A DNA stretch of 64,000 nucleotides from Phaeobacter piscinae (GTDB lineage: Bacteria; Pseudomonadota; Alphaproteobacteria; Rhodobacterales; Rhodobacteraceae), in assembly GCF_002407245.1 (NCBI RefSeq), contig NZ_CP010681.1, forward strand, positions 1,488,001 to 1,552,000, in the 5' to 3' direction. Each line of letters opens with the position of its first letter. The stretch's first letter is position 1. The position numbers were made by a program, and so were the translations under genes. The notes beneath the pieces are model-generated. The model ran no database searches and was not told where the DNA came from. It worked only from the letters and a program-made list of their open reading frames with translations. Of the stretch, positions 27,561 to 38,519 are shown piece by piece.

Positions 27561-29657
27561 TTATCCGCGCCGCCGCCGACGACGGCGTCCGCCGTCTTCA
27601 TTGCCGTCGCCACCTCCGGTGTTGAAATTCGCCTCCGGCAGGGTGACGATGCTGTTCAGGATCGGGAAGGGTTCGGCGGAGTTCGGGATGGCAGAGGCAT
27701 TGACGAAATGCTCCTGGAACCGTGACTCCACGGCGGTTTCGATCTTTTCGATCCGCTGGACGGTGGCCTCAATCTCGGTGCGGGCCTTTGTGTTGAGCAG
27801 CGCAATACGGGCACCGGTGCCTGCGGCATTGCCCGCGCTGGTCACCTTGTCCAGCGGACAATCCGGGATCATTCCAAGGACCATCGCGTGTTTCGCAGAG
27901 ATATGCGCACCAAAGGCGCCCGCCAGCACCACCCGATCAACGGTATCGATGCCGAATTTGTCCATCAGGAGACGTGCGCCGGAATAGAGCGCCGCCTTGG
28001 CCATCTGGATCGCGCGGATATCGGGGTTGGTCACGGTGATGGTCGGGCCGCCCTCGGACGAGCCGTCCCACAGCAGATAGGCATTGGTGCGCCCGTCCTG
28101 GATACAACGCGCACTGCCGGTCTGTTCAGCTGAGCCAATCAGCCCGGAGGCATCCAGCACGCCAGCAAGCCGCATCTCGGCAATCGCCTCGATAATGCCG
28201 GAGCCGCAGATGCCGGTGATGCCGGTGGTGGCGACTGCGGCGGCAAAACCGTCCTCATCCGACCAGATGTCGGAGCCGATCACCCGGAAGCGCGGCTCCT
28301 TGGTCTCCGGGTTGATCTCAACCCGTTCGATGGCACCGGGGGCCGCCCGTTGACCGCTGGAGATCTGCGCGCCCTCAAACGCGGGGCCGGTGGGGGAAGA
28401 ACAGGCCAGCACCTTGTCCTTGTTGCCAAGCAGGATTTCCGCATTGGTGCCCACATCCACGACCAGCACCAGATCTTCTGATTTGTCGGGCGCTTCCGAC
28501 AGTGCCACCGCGGCGGCGTCAGCCCCCACATGGCCGGCAATGCAGGGCAGCAGGTAGACGCGGGCGGCCGGGTGAATATTCAGGTCCAGCTCAACGGCGC
28601 GCAGTGCCAGCGCATTGGAGGTCGCCAGCGCAAAGGGGGCCTGACCCAGTTCAAACGGATCAATGCCAAGGAACAGGTGGTGCATCACCGGGTTGCAGAC
28701 GAACACCGCATCCACGATCAGCGCCTTGTCGATTTCCGCCTCAGACGCGATCTGGGTGAACAGCGCGTTCATCCCCTCTCGCACCGCGCGGGTCATTTCC
28801 CGGTCGCCGCCCTTGTTCATCATCGAATAGGAAACCCGGCTCATCAGATCTTCGCCAAAGCGGATCTGCGGGTTCATGATGCCGGAGGAGGCGACGACCT
28901 CACCGGTTTTCAGATCGCACAGATGCGCGGCGATGGTGGTGGAGCCGAGGTCAACCGCCAGACCATAGATCGAGCCCTCGTAGAATCCCGGCCAGATGTG
29001 CATGATCTTGGGCGGGTGATTTTCATCGCCCAGATGCACGGCGACGGTGACGTTCCAGCCGCCCTTGCGCAGGGCCGGTTGCAGCACGTTCAGGATGTGC
29101 AAATCGGTTTTGACACCCTTCAGATCCCACTGGGCATCCAGCGCCTCGATCAGCCGCTCCATATCGCCTGTGGGTTTGTGCATGTCGGGTTCTTCCACCT
29201 CGACATAATAAAGGCGGGTGGAGGGGTTCATGGTGATGTCGCGCGCCTCGGCGCGTTTGCGGACGACCTGACGGTGGACCTGGCTTTCCGGTGGCACGTC
29301 GATCACCACATCGCCCTGTACCTGGGCCTGACACCCCAGGCGCCGCCCGTCGATCAGGCCGCGTTTGTCCTTGTAGCGCTGTTCGACCTTGTTCCATTCG
29401 GTCAGGGCGTCATCGGCGACGGTCACGCCATGTTTGGAGAATTCACCATAAGATGGCGTGATCTGACATTTCGAACAGATACCCCGCCCGCCGCAGACGG
29501 AATCCAGATCGACTCCCAGCTGGCGGGCTGCTGTCAGAACTGGCGTGCCAATCGGAAACCGGCCACGCTTGCCGGACGGTGTAAAGACCACCAGCGGATG
29601 CGATGCGGGATCAGTTGCGGTCTCGGTCGAGATCTCGGGGGCGGGATCGTTTGCCAT
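27561..29657 (-). CDS. RamA-like corrinoid activation protein (2Fe-2S plus ASKHA ATPase, DUF4445)
   Basis: 698 residues. Near the N-terminus a plant-ferredoxin-like 2Fe-2S site is visible (CGGRGICSKC, later a Cys in RRLGCQAQ). The rest is an actin/Hsp70-like ATPase with phosphate motifs GLAVDLGSTTIAAHLCD and VVDVGTNAEILLG, and AGAFGAHIS near the end. Such proteins reduce inactive Co(II) corrinoid methyltransferases to Co(I) using ATP. The protein ends in a run of about seven arginines after a Gly-rich stretch, which is unusual. The ATG at 29657 has an AGG site. No corrinoid protein gene is beside it. Confidence 0.85.
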   Translation of the reverse strand: MANDPAPEISTETATDPASHPLVVFTPSGKRGRFPIGTPVLTAARQLGVDLDSVCGGRGICSKCQITPSYGEFSKHGVTVADDALTEWNKVEQRYKDKRGLIDGRRLGCQAQVQGDVVIDVPPESQVHRQVVRKRAEARDITMNPSTRLYYVEVEEPDMHKPTGDMERLIEALDAQWDLKGVKTDLHILNVLQPALRKGGWNVTVAVHLGDENHPPKIMHIWPGFYEGSIYGLAVDLGSTTIAAHLCDLKTGEVVASSGIMNPQIRFGEDLMSRVSYSMMNKGGDREMTRAVREGMNALFTQIASEAEIDKALIVDAVFVCNPVMHHLFLGIDPFELGQAPFALATSNALALRAVELDLNIHPAARVYLLPCIAGHVGADAAAVALSEAPDKSEDLVLVVDVGTNAEILLGNKDKVLACSSPTGPAFEGAQISSGQRAAPGAIERVEINPETKEPRFRVIGSDIWSDEDGFAAAVATTGITGICGSGIIEAIAEMRLAGVLDASGLIGSAEQTGSARCIQDGRTNAYLLWDGSSEGGPTITVTNPDIRAIQMAKAALYSGARLLMDKFGIDTVDRVVLAGAFGAHISAKHAMVLGMIPDCPLDKVTSAGNAAGTGARIALLNTKARTEIEATVQRIEKIETAVESRFQEHFVNASAIPNSAEPFPILNSIVTLPEANFNTGGGDGNEDGGRRRRRRRG

Positions 29658-29818
29658 GCCTGTACCTATCTTGCTTGCGCGGTTTGGGCGGAGCATATGG
29701 CGTTTTTGGCGGGAGGAAAGGCGGCGCGCGTCATTTTGCGGTCTCGTGGCGTCATTTCTGCGCGGTTTTGGAGAAAGACCGCTGCGGCTGGCGGATTGAT
29801 GACAAAAATCAAGCCGCC

Positions 29819-30994
29819 TCAGGTGTTGTTGTCGGGTGATCTTGACGCGATGTCGCCCAGCCAATGCAGGATCTGGCCACGGTGTTCGTCAAGCATCGGC
29901 GCAGGCGGGCGCGTGGTCTCATCAGGCAGTGCGGAGAGTTTGACCGGGTTGCCCGCCGCCTTGAACCGTGGCGCGCCGTCGTGGCCACAGACATCCACCA
30001 GCATATTGCGGGCGAGGATCTGGGGATCCTGCATCACCTCGGCGACGGACTGGATCGGACCGGTCGGCACACCGGCGCGCTGCAGCCGGTCAATCCAATA
30101 GGATGCGGGCTGGTCCAGCGTCACAGCCTCAATCAACCGTTTGAGAAGGCGGGCGTTTTCGCAGCGCGCCTGATTGCTGGCAAAGCGCGCATCCGTGGCC
30201 AACGGCAGGTCCAGCGCGGTACACAGCGTCGCAAACAGCGCGTCATTGCCGGCCGCGATCACAAACAACCCATCGCTGGCGTGGAACGTCTCAAACGGGG
30301 TGATCGACGGGTGGCGCGCCCCTGACGGGCGTGGGGGTTCGCCCGTTACCGAGGTGATCGCCACCGCGTGTTCCAACAGCGCAAGCTGGCTGTCGAGCAT
30401 TGCGATATCCACCTTTTGACCAGGCGCGCCCCCTTGCACAGCATAGAGCGCCGCCAAAACACCCTGACACAGGAACATGCCCGCTGCGAGATCGCCGATG
30501 GAGGCGCCGACGCGCACCGGCTCGCGGTCGCGTTCGCCCGTAATTGACATCACCCCACCACGGGCCTGCACCACCATGTCATAGGCCGGGCGCAGCCGGT
30601 CAGGTCCGGTGTGACCAAAGCCGGAGACCGCGCCATAGACGAGTTTCGGGAAACGGGCATGCAACGCCTCCCAGCCGTACCCCAGCCGCTCCATCACGCC
30701 GGGGCGAAAATTCTCAAGGATGACATCAGCCTGCGTCAGCAGCTGTTCGAAGGTGCCGCGATCCTCTTCGGCGCGCAGATCCAGAGCGATGCTTTCTTTC
30801 CCGTGGTTGATGGTGGCAAAATAGGCGCTGTCGCCGTCTTTGAAGGGGGGAAAGGCACGGGTGTCATCGCCAAGACCCGGCCGTTCCACCTTGATCACCC
30901 GTGCGCCCAGATCGCGCAGCGTCATGGAGGCATAAGGCCCTGCCAGCACATGGGTGAGGTCGAGGACAACAATATCGCTGAGGGGACGGATCAT
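29819..30994 (-). CDS. CaiB/BaiF family (class III) CoA-transferase
   Basis: A 391-residue class III CoA-transferase. The N-terminal block IVVLDLTHVLAGPYASMTL and the conserved catalytic-Asp region (the Asp follows GFGHTGPDRLRPAYD and lies in the usual position) are present. It moves CoA between carboxylic acids; the substrate is unknown. AGGAG lies seven bases before the ATG at 30994; the longer frame to 31189 is not supported. It lies 161 bases upstream of the RamA-like gene on the same strand and may be co-transcribed with it. Confidence 0.87.
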   Translation of the reverse strand: MIRPLSDIVVLDLTHVLAGPYASMTLRDLGARVIKVERPGLGDDTRAFPPFKDGDSAYFATINHGKESIALDLRAEEDRGTFEQLLTQADVILENFRPGVMERLGYGWEALHARFPKLVYGAVSGFGHTGPDRLRPAYDMVVQARGGVMSITGERDREPVRVGASIGDLAAGMFLCQGVLAALYAVQGGAPGQKVDIAMLDSQLALLEHAVAITSVTGEPPRPSGARHPSITPFETFHASDGLFVIAAGNDALFATLCTALDLPLATDARFASNQARCENARLLKRLIEAVTLDQPASYWIDRLQRAGVPTGPIQSVAEVMQDPQILARNMLVDVCGHDGAPRFKAAGNPVKLSALPDETTRPPAPMLDEHRGQILHWLGDIASRSPDNNT

Positions 30995-31254
30995 GGCGAG
31001 GCTCCTATCTGATCTGTTCGCGGTTTCTTGGTGGCGGAATGCTCCGCAGCCTGCCTTGATGCAGATCAGCCCGGTCTTGGTGAGCAGGCTGTCAGCCGTG
31101 GTGTCCATGGCCAGTGTCGCAGGCGGGGCAGCGGTCATCACATCACCGGTTGAGAAACCGTCGCAATTCTCCCGTTTTTCCGGCGCCACCTCTTTTCCCC
31201 CTTCGGCTTCTGTGCCATAGGGTCATCGCCAAACGGGGTTATGCATGGGGATGA

Positions 31255-32706
<1,452 letters not shown>

Positions 32707-32756
32707 ACACAGGAGCGCTGCCGGATGACTGTGACGCATCACCATGAGGCCGGGGT

Positions 32757-33968
32757 ATGACCCCGGCTGCCCGCCGTCAGGCCGCTATCGAAATCCTCGA
32801 TCAGATCCTGACCGGAGAGCCTGCGGAAAAAGCACTGACAGCTTGGGCGCGGCGCAGCCGTTTTGCCGGATCCAAAGACCGCGCAGCGGTGCGCGATCAC
32901 GTCTTTGATGCTCTGCGATGCTTGCGCTCCTATGCGGCCCTTGGCGGCGGCGGTGGCGCGGGGGAGATCTCGGATGCCAATACAACGGGTCGGCAGTTGA
33001 TCTTGGGGGCGTTGCGGGCAGAAGGCGCTGATATAGGCGAGATCTTCACTGGAGTGGGCCACGCACCTGCGCCGCTTGAGGAGGCTGAGGAGACCGCAAT
33101 CAGCGCCGCGTCTCAGATGCAGCAGGCGGAGGCGCTTGATATTCCGGACTGGCTCTGGCCTGCTTTTGCCGCCAGCCTTGGCGATGCGGCTGAGGCGGCC
33201 GCGCGCGCGTTGCAGCAACGCGCGCCAGTGCATCTGCGCGTCAACCGGCACAAAACTGATCGTGACGCAGCGGTGCGCGCGCTGGCGGAGGAGGGGATCC
33301 TTACCGAGGCGCACCCCGCTGCAGACACGGCTTTGTCGGTAACGGAAGGCGCGCGCAAGCTGCGCAACAGTTCCGCCTATCTGACCGGATTGGTCGAATT
33401 GCAGGACGCTGCCAGTCAGGCGGTGATCGAGGCGCTGCCCCTGGCTGATGGCCAGCGGGTGCTTGATTACTGTGCCGGTGGCGGTGGCAAGAGCCTCGCC
33501 ATCGCGGCGCGCGCCAAGCTTGCAGTTTTTGCCCATGATATCGCGCCGCAAAGAATGAAAGACCTGCCCGCACGCGCAGATCGGGCCGGGGCCGCCATCA
33601 CAGTGCTGGCCCCCGATGATGTCGCTGCCAAGGCACCCTTTGATCTGGTTCTGTGTGACGCGCCCTGTTCCGGCTCTGGCTCTTGGCGGCGCGCACCCGA
33701 AGGCAAATGGCGCCTGACGCAGGCGCGGCTGGATGAGCTGTGCCAGACGCAGACGCAGATCCTGCACGACGCCAGCCAGCTGGTGGCCCCCGGCGGAACG
33801 CTAGCCTATGCGACCTGCTCCATGCTGGACGCAGAAAATGGCGACCAGGTCGCAGCGTTCCTGGATCGAAACCCCGATTGGCAGTTGCAACGGGATCACG
33901 GCTGGCAGGTCCAGGACGGAACCGATGGTTTCTATGTTGCCGTTCTGTCCCATTTCAGCGACGGTTGA
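32757..33968 (+). CDS. RsmB-type 16S rRNA (cytosine-C5) methyltransferase
   Basis: 403 residues of the NOL1/NOP2/Sun family. The N-terminal part resembles the helical NusB-like domain, and the C-terminal Rossmann domain has VLDYCAGGGGKSLAIAAR (SAM site), LCDAPCSGSGSWRR (catalytic PCxG-type Cys) and AYATCSML (second Cys). It methylates a cytosine in small-subunit rRNA; RsmB is the likely member but the position is inferred. It starts ATGACCCCG within a GC-rich leader and follows guaB closely. Confidence 0.85.
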   Translation: MTPAARRQAAIEILDQILTGEPAEKALTAWARRSRFAGSKDRAAVRDHVFDALRCLRSYAALGGGGGAGEISDANTTGRQLILGALRAEGADIGEIFTGVGHAPAPLEEAEETAISAASQMQQAEALDIPDWLWPAFAASLGDAAEAAARALQQRAPVHLRVNRHKTDRDAAVRALAEEGILTEAHPAADTALSVTEGARKLRNSSAYLTGLVELQDAASQAVIEALPLADGQRVLDYCAGGGGKSLAIAARAKLAVFAHDIAPQRMKDLPARADRAGAAITVLAPDDVAAKAPFDLVLCDAPCSGSGSWRRAPEGKWRLTQARLDELCQTQTQILHDASQLVAPGGTLAYATCSMLDAENGDQVAAFLDRNPDWQLQRDHGWQVQDGTDGFYVAVLSHFSDG

Positions 33969-33999
33969 TCGACACTAAGGCAATTCGGAACCTGCGGTC

Positions 34000-34014
34000 T
34001 TAACGCAGTTTTAA
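34000..34014. promoter_or_regulatory. CtrA-type box upstream of cckA (TTAA-N7-TTAA)
   Basis: TTAA at 34000-34003 and TTAA at 34011-34014 are separated by exactly seven bases, with a following C, matching the alphaproteobacterial CtrA consensus. The box sits 49 bases before the cckA ATG. CckA is the kinase at the top of the CtrA phosphorelay, so autoregulation is plausible. A single match of this length could also arise by chance. Confidence 0.55.
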
Positions 34015-34062
34015 CCTAATTCGTCTCGATATAAGCACATAAATTTCATCGAGGGAGCCGCA

Positions 34063-36378
34063 ATGAACGGTCGCCATGCTTCACCCGTTCCCCAGTTGCG
34101 CGTCTACACGCCGGAACATGCTCGCCTGGCGGCGGTTTTGCTATTGTCGGCCATGGTCATCACTGCGCCTTGGCTGTTCCAAACGCCAGAATGGATCACG
34201 CGCGGGCTTGTGACGGTTGGCCTGACGCTGATTGCCGTCGCGCTGATGATGCTGGTGCAGGCGCGCACGCGGTTGCGGGCGCGCTCAATGGCGGCAGCGC
34301 TGCTCACCGGGTTCATCGAGAAGGACGCGACCGCGACGTTCGTCTGTGATGATGATGGGATGATCCATGCCTCCAACGGGGCCGCGCTGAAACGGTTTGC
34401 CGATGCCGATACCGAGACGCTGGCCGGCACGTTGCGTTCGATCCTTGCCAATCCCTCTGCGGTTCTGTTCCGCCTGCAAAGTCGCGCCCGTGTTGATGGG
34501 GCTGCGCGCGAAGATATCGTGACCCGCCGTGGCCATGTACGGCTGGCGGTCCATCAGATGCAGGGCGGTAGCTTTTTGTGGCGGGTGGAGGAGATCACGG
34601 ATCGCCCCACCACCAGCCGTGGCGCCGATGCGGTGCCAATTCCGATGCTGACGGTTGGGCGCACCGGGGCAGTCCTGTTCATGAACGAGGCGGCCCGCGG
34701 GGTGATCGGCGAACGGGTGAAGTCCACCGACCGCCTCTTCACATCGTTGCCGGTGCTGTCCGGACAGATCAACACCATGAGCACCAAAACTGGGCTGATT
34801 GAGGTTCTGGTCTGCGAGAAGAACCGCAGTCAGGGGCGCAGCGAGCTGTATTTCCTGCAGTTGGATGACAGCGAAACCTCGGTTGGACAGGCCTCTCTCG
34901 AGAGCCTGCCGGTGCCATTTGTGAAGGTTGATCCGAAGGGGGCGCTGATCTCGGCCAATAAGATGGGGATGCACCTGCTGGGCATCAGCTCCTGCGGCAA
35001 TCTGAATATCGGCCAGCTGATGGATGGTCTTGGCCGTCCGATGTCGGACTGGCTGCGCGACACCGCTGACGGACAAGCCTCGCACAAGTCCGAGTTCCTG
35101 CGCCTGACGCGCCGTGACAAGGAAGTGTTTGTGCAGGTGACCTTGACCCGGGTCATCGAGGAGGGCGAAACCGTCCTCATCGCGGTGCTGAACGATGCGA
35201 CCGAGCTGAAGACGCTTGAGGCGCAATTTGTGCAGAGCCAGAAGATGCAGGCGATTGGTCAGCTGGCGGGCGGTGTGGCGCATGATTTCAACAACCTGCT
35301 GACGGCCATTTCCGGGCATTGCGATCTGCTGCTGTTGCGTCATGATCAGGGCGATCAGGACTTTGGTGATCTGATCCAGATCCATGAGAACGCCAACCGC
35401 GCGGCGGCTCTTGTCAGTCAGCTGCTGGCATTCTCCCGCAAGCAGACGTTGCAGCCTGAAGTTCTGGATGTGCGCGACACCCTGTCTGACCTCACCCATC
35501 TGTTGAACCGACTGGTCGGGGAGAAAGTAACGCTGACGCTGAGCCATGATCCCGTGATGCGGTCGATCCGGGCAGACAAACGTCAGCTGGAACAGGTGCT
35601 GATGAATCTGGTGGTGAATGCGCGCGATGCGATGCCACAGGGCGGCGAGATCCGGATCGAGACTGAGGCCGTGGTGCTGGATCAACCATTGGAACGCAAC
35701 CGTGCGGTGGTACCTGCGGGCGACTGGGTTACGGTCAAGGTTTCTGATGAAGGCGTCGGCATATCCCCGGACAAGCTACAGAAGGTGTTTGAACCGTTCT
35801 ACACCACCAAGCGGACGGGTGAGGGCACTGGCCTTGGTCTTTCGACAGCCTATGGCATCATCAAGCAGACCGGCGGCTATATCTTCGTCGACTCGATCAA
35901 AGATCAGGGCACTCAGTTCACCCTGTTCTTCCCGGTGAACACGCAGGTGGAGGCGGAAGCCGCTGCTGCGATCACTGTAGATACCACCGCAAAACCGGTC
36001 GCCGCCCAGCACGGCGAAGGGGTTGTTCTCCTGGTGGAGGACGAAGCGCCCGTACGGGCCTTTGCGTCCCGCGCGCTGCGGATGCGCGGCTATACGGTGC
36101 TTGAGGCGGAATCTGCCGAGGACGCATTGCGCACCCTGGAAGATCCGGGTCTTACCGTCGATGTCTTCGTCACGGATGTGGTGATGCCCGGCATGGACGG
36201 GCCCAGCTGGGTGCGTGAGGCATTGAAGACGCGTCCGGATACCCGCGTGGTCTTTGTCTCCGGCTATGCCGAAGGCGCCTTTGGCGAGGCCGAGCCATCG
36301 GTCCCGAATTCGGTGTTCCTGCCAAAACCCTTCTCGCTCAACCAGTTGACAGAAACCGTTCACGAACAGCTGCACTAA
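34063..36378 (+). CDS. cckA: Hybrid sensor histidine kinase of the CtrA pathway
   Basis: A 771-residue membrane kinase. Two membrane helices lie at about residues 19-37 and 45-65, followed by PAS-like sensory segments, a HisKA domain with His407 (GGVAHDFNNLLTAISGH), a HATPase domain (NLVVNARDAMP, DEGVGI, GTGLGLSTAYG) and a C-terminal receiver with Asp705 (VFVTDVVMPGMDG) and the KPF motif. This order is that of CckA, which phosphorylates CtrA through ChpT and in Rhodobacterales controls motility and gene transfer agents. GAGGGAG precedes the ATG. Confidence 0.93.
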   Translation: MNGRHASPVPQLRVYTPEHARLAAVLLLSAMVITAPWLFQTPEWITRGLVTVGLTLIAVALMMLVQARTRLRARSMAAALLTGFIEKDATATFVCDDDGMIHASNGAALKRFADADTETLAGTLRSILANPSAVLFRLQSRARVDGAAREDIVTRRGHVRLAVHQMQGGSFLWRVEEITDRPTTSRGADAVPIPMLTVGRTGAVLFMNEAARGVIGERVKSTDRLFTSLPVLSGQINTMSTKTGLIEVLVCEKNRSQGRSELYFLQLDDSETSVGQASLESLPVPFVKVDPKGALISANKMGMHLLGISSCGNLNIGQLMDGLGRPMSDWLRDTADGQASHKSEFLRLTRRDKEVFVQVTLTRVIEEGETVLIAVLNDATELKTLEAQFVQSQKMQAIGQLAGGVAHDFNNLLTAISGHCDLLLLRHDQGDQDFGDLIQIHENANRAAALVSQLLAFSRKQTLQPEVLDVRDTLSDLTHLLNRLVGEKVTLTLSHDPVMRSIRADKRQLEQVLMNLVVNARDAMPQGGEIRIETEAVVLDQPLERNRAVVPAGDWVTVKVSDEGVGISPDKLQKVFEPFYTTKRTGEGTGLGLSTAYGIIKQTGGYIFVDSIKDQGTQFTLFFPVNTQVEAEAAAAITVDTTAKPVAAQHGEGVVLLVEDEAPVRAFASRALRMRGYTVLEAESAEDALRTLEDPGLTVDVFVTDVVMPGMDGPSWVREALKTRPDTRVVFVSGYAEGAFGEAEPSVPNSVFLPKPFSLNQLTETVHEQLH

Positions 36379-36439
36379 GCATCTTCACGGGCTCTCGAGC
36401 GGTGTTGCTGTGCTCCGTGTGATGGCGATCATGAACGTG

Positions 36440-37033
36440 TCAGCTCAGACTGGCATAAAGTGAGAACTCATCCGCACGTTTGCGTCTGACAACCTCTAGC
36501 GCAGCACTGCTGGGGGCCAGATCGCCCGGCGGGCTGACATTCAGCCGGGGCAGGTTGATGTCAGTCTGGAGCCTCTCCTGAAGAAACCCATGGAGCGCGT
36601 CTGGGTCCTCATAGCGGAACAAATGACTGACGGCGCAGCCATTGGGCTGGGCTTCCAGAAATTTTGCCTGACTGCCGACATCGGCGTGACGCGGCGGCTT
36701 TCCTTTGCAGGCATCCCGCAGAAAATCGTCAAAACTGATCCCCAGCGTACTGTTGGCATGGCCGCGCAGATCGTCGCGCTGCCGGAACCGATACCAGCTG
36801 CCCAGCCAACTGACCGGTTCACGCATGACCGCAACCAGCTCCATTTCGGCATCGCAAATCTTGGCCAGCATCGGGCGAATCCAGCGATTGTAGCGGTAGA
36901 CAGGGGCGTGTTTCAGCTGTGGCGGGTTCGCAAAGACCATATCGGCGCGGGCGCTCAGCGCCGCCTGATAGGCCGTGGTGCCGGTTTTGGGCACGCTCAG
37001 CAGTGCCAGTCGTTCCTTGAAAAAGATCAGCAT
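36440..37033 (-). CDS. Sulfotransferase-like P-loop protein
   Basis: 197 residues. The N-terminal PKTGTT motif in LLSVPKTGTTAYQ is the PAPS 5'-phosphosulfate loop of sulfotransferase-family proteins, and MREPVSWLGSWYRFRQRDD is the typical 3'-phosphate region with Arg and Ser. Homologues in Rhodobacterales are, from memory, often labelled gamma-glutamyl kinase, which the sequence does not support. A sulfate transfer to a polysaccharide or peptide is possible; the acceptor is unknown. It is convergent with cckA and divergent from recA. Confidence 0.75.
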   Translation of the reverse strand: MLIFFKERLALLSVPKTGTTAYQAALSARADMVFANPPQLKHAPVYRYNRWIRPMLAKICDAEMELVAVMREPVSWLGSWYRFRQRDDLRGHANSTLGISFDDFLRDACKGKPPRHADVGSQAKFLEAQPNGCAVSHLFRYEDPDALHGFLQERLQTDINLPRLNVSPPGDLAPSSAALEVVRRKRADEFSLYASLS

Positions 37034-37166
37034 AGCGTGAAAAATCCGCGGCTAAGACGAAGGGTCTTCCTTGGATAACACTCTCTTAACCCTCTTGGCC
37101 ACCAGATCAGGGCAGGAGTGGCCACGTCAGATTTTCATTGCAATGTTCTCCTTTTGATCTCATATA

Positions 37167-37181
37167 GAACAAGAGGCGAAC
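37167..37181. promoter_or_regulatory. LexA (SOS) box of recA, GAAC-N7-GAAC
   Basis: GAAC at 37167-37170 and at 37178-37181 with seven bases between is the reverse complement of the alphaproteobacterial SOS direct repeat GTTC-N7-GTTC. It lies 57 bases before the recA start, right after a TATAGA that may serve as the -10. A half-match (GTTC-N7-GATC) is found just upstream from 37145. Confidence 0.8.
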
Positions 37182-37237
37182 AAAGCAGTGATTGCCGCCC
37201 GCTCGCGGGTGTGACACATAGAAAGGGACAAGGGACT

Positions 37238-38305
37238 ATGGCGGATCTTTTGACCATGAAAGACAATAAGAAGAGCGGCGACAAACAAAAGGCGCTTGAT
37301 AGCGCTCTGGCGCAGATTGAGCGGCAGTTCGGCAAGGGCTCCATTATGAAGCTCGGCGACGGCAACCCCTTGAACGAGATCGAGGCGTCGTCGACCGGAT
37401 CGTTGGGGCTGGATATTGCCCTTGGCATCGGCGGTTTGCCGATGGGGCGGATCGTCGAAATCTACGGCCCTGAAAGCTCGGGCAAGACCACGCTGACCCT
37501 GCATTGTATTGCAGAGCAGCAGAAGAAAGGTGGCGTTTGCGCCTTTGTGGATGCGGAACATGCGCTTGATCCGCAATATGCGGCCAAGCTGGGTGTCGAT
37601 CTGGACGAGCTGCTGATTTCACAGCCCGATACCGGTGAGCAGGCGCTGGAGATCACTGATACGCTGGTGCGTTCCGGCGCAGTGAATATGGTGATCGTGG
37701 ACTCCGTTGCAGCCCTCACACCAAAGTCGGAGCTGGAAGGCGACATGGGCGACAGCAATGTCGGCGTGCAGGCCCGTTTGATGAGCCAGGCCATGCGCAA
37801 ACTGACCGGCTCCATCAGCCGTTCCAACTGCATGGTGATTTTCATCAACCAGATCCGGATGAAGATTGGCGTCATGTTCGGCTCGCCCGAAACCACCACA
37901 GGCGGCAACGCGTTGAAATTCTACTCCTCCGTCCGTCTGGATATCCGCCGCATTGGCGCGATCAAGGATCGGGACGAGGTTGTCGGCAACGCAACCCGCG
38001 TGAAGGTCGTGAAGAACAAGGTGGCCCCACCGTTCAAACAGGTGGAATTCGACATCATGTATGGTGAAGGCATCTCCAAGATGGGCGAACTGCTGGATCT
38101 GGGTGTGGCCGCAGGTGTTGTCGCGAAATCCGGGGCCTGGTTCTCCTACGGGGATGAGCGTATCGGGCAGGGGCGTGAAAACGCCAAAACCTATCTGCGC
38201 GAAAACGCCCATATCGCCTTTGATATCGAAGATAAGATCCGCGCGGCTCATGGGCTTGAGTTTGACCGGCCGGAAGGCGCGGATGATGACATCCTGGAAG
38301 CCTGA
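37238..38305 (+). CDS. recA: Recombinase A
   Basis: 355 residues. Walker A is GPESSGKT, the DNA-binding loop L1/L2 regions ([31 protein letters not shown]) are intact, and an acidic tail ([10 protein letters not shown]) ends the protein. It forms the RecA filament for homologous recombination and triggers LexA self-cleavage. The frame is open to 37118, but the ATG at 37238 follows AAGGGACAAGGG and lies after the SOS box. A terminator closes the gene. Confidence 0.97.
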   Translation: MADLLTMKDNKKSGDKQKALDSALAQIERQFGKGSIMKLGDGNPLNEIEASSTGSLGLDIALGIGGLPMGRIVEIYGPESSGKTTLTLHCIAEQQKKGGVCAFVDAEHALDPQYAAKLGVDLDELLISQPDTGEQALEITDTLVRSGAVNMVIVDSVAALTPKSELEGDMGDSNVGVQARLMSQAMRKLTGSISRSNCMVIFINQIRMKIGVMFGSPETTTGGNALKFYSSVRLDIRRIGAIKDRDEVVGNATRVKVVKNKVAPPFKQVEFDIMYGEGISKMGELLDLGVAAGVVAKSGAWFSYGDERIGQGRENAKTYLRENAHIAFDIEDKIRAAHGLEFDRPEGADDDILEA

Positions 38306-38397
38306 CGACAGGGGCGCAGGTCGCCCGGTCACGTGCCATGGATGCGGCAGTGCCCGTTCATAAGCACAGATGACGCCGGAAGAATCTGATCAAAACA

Positions 38398-38424
38398 GGG
38401 CGCGGACCTCTCCGCGCCCTTTTT
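38398..38424 (+). terminator. Rho-independent terminator of recA
   Basis: A perfect 9-bp stem (38398-38406 with 38411-38419), a CCTC loop and five T. It lies between recA and alaS; the 95 bases after it hold the alaS promoter. Confidence 0.88.
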
Positions 38425-38519
38425 CATGTCGGCTTTCCGCACCGCAGCGCTGGACAGGCTCTCTGGGGGCGGATACATCTTCCCGAACCGCTGAGACAGC
38501 CAGCCGAGAGATCCCGATT

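Noticed and set aside
28530..30101. 523-codon plus-strand open frame
   Set aside because: Antisense to the RamA-like and CoA-transferase genes.
34285..35685. 466-codon minus-strand open frame
   Set aside because: Antisense to cckA; Gln/His-rich shadow translation.
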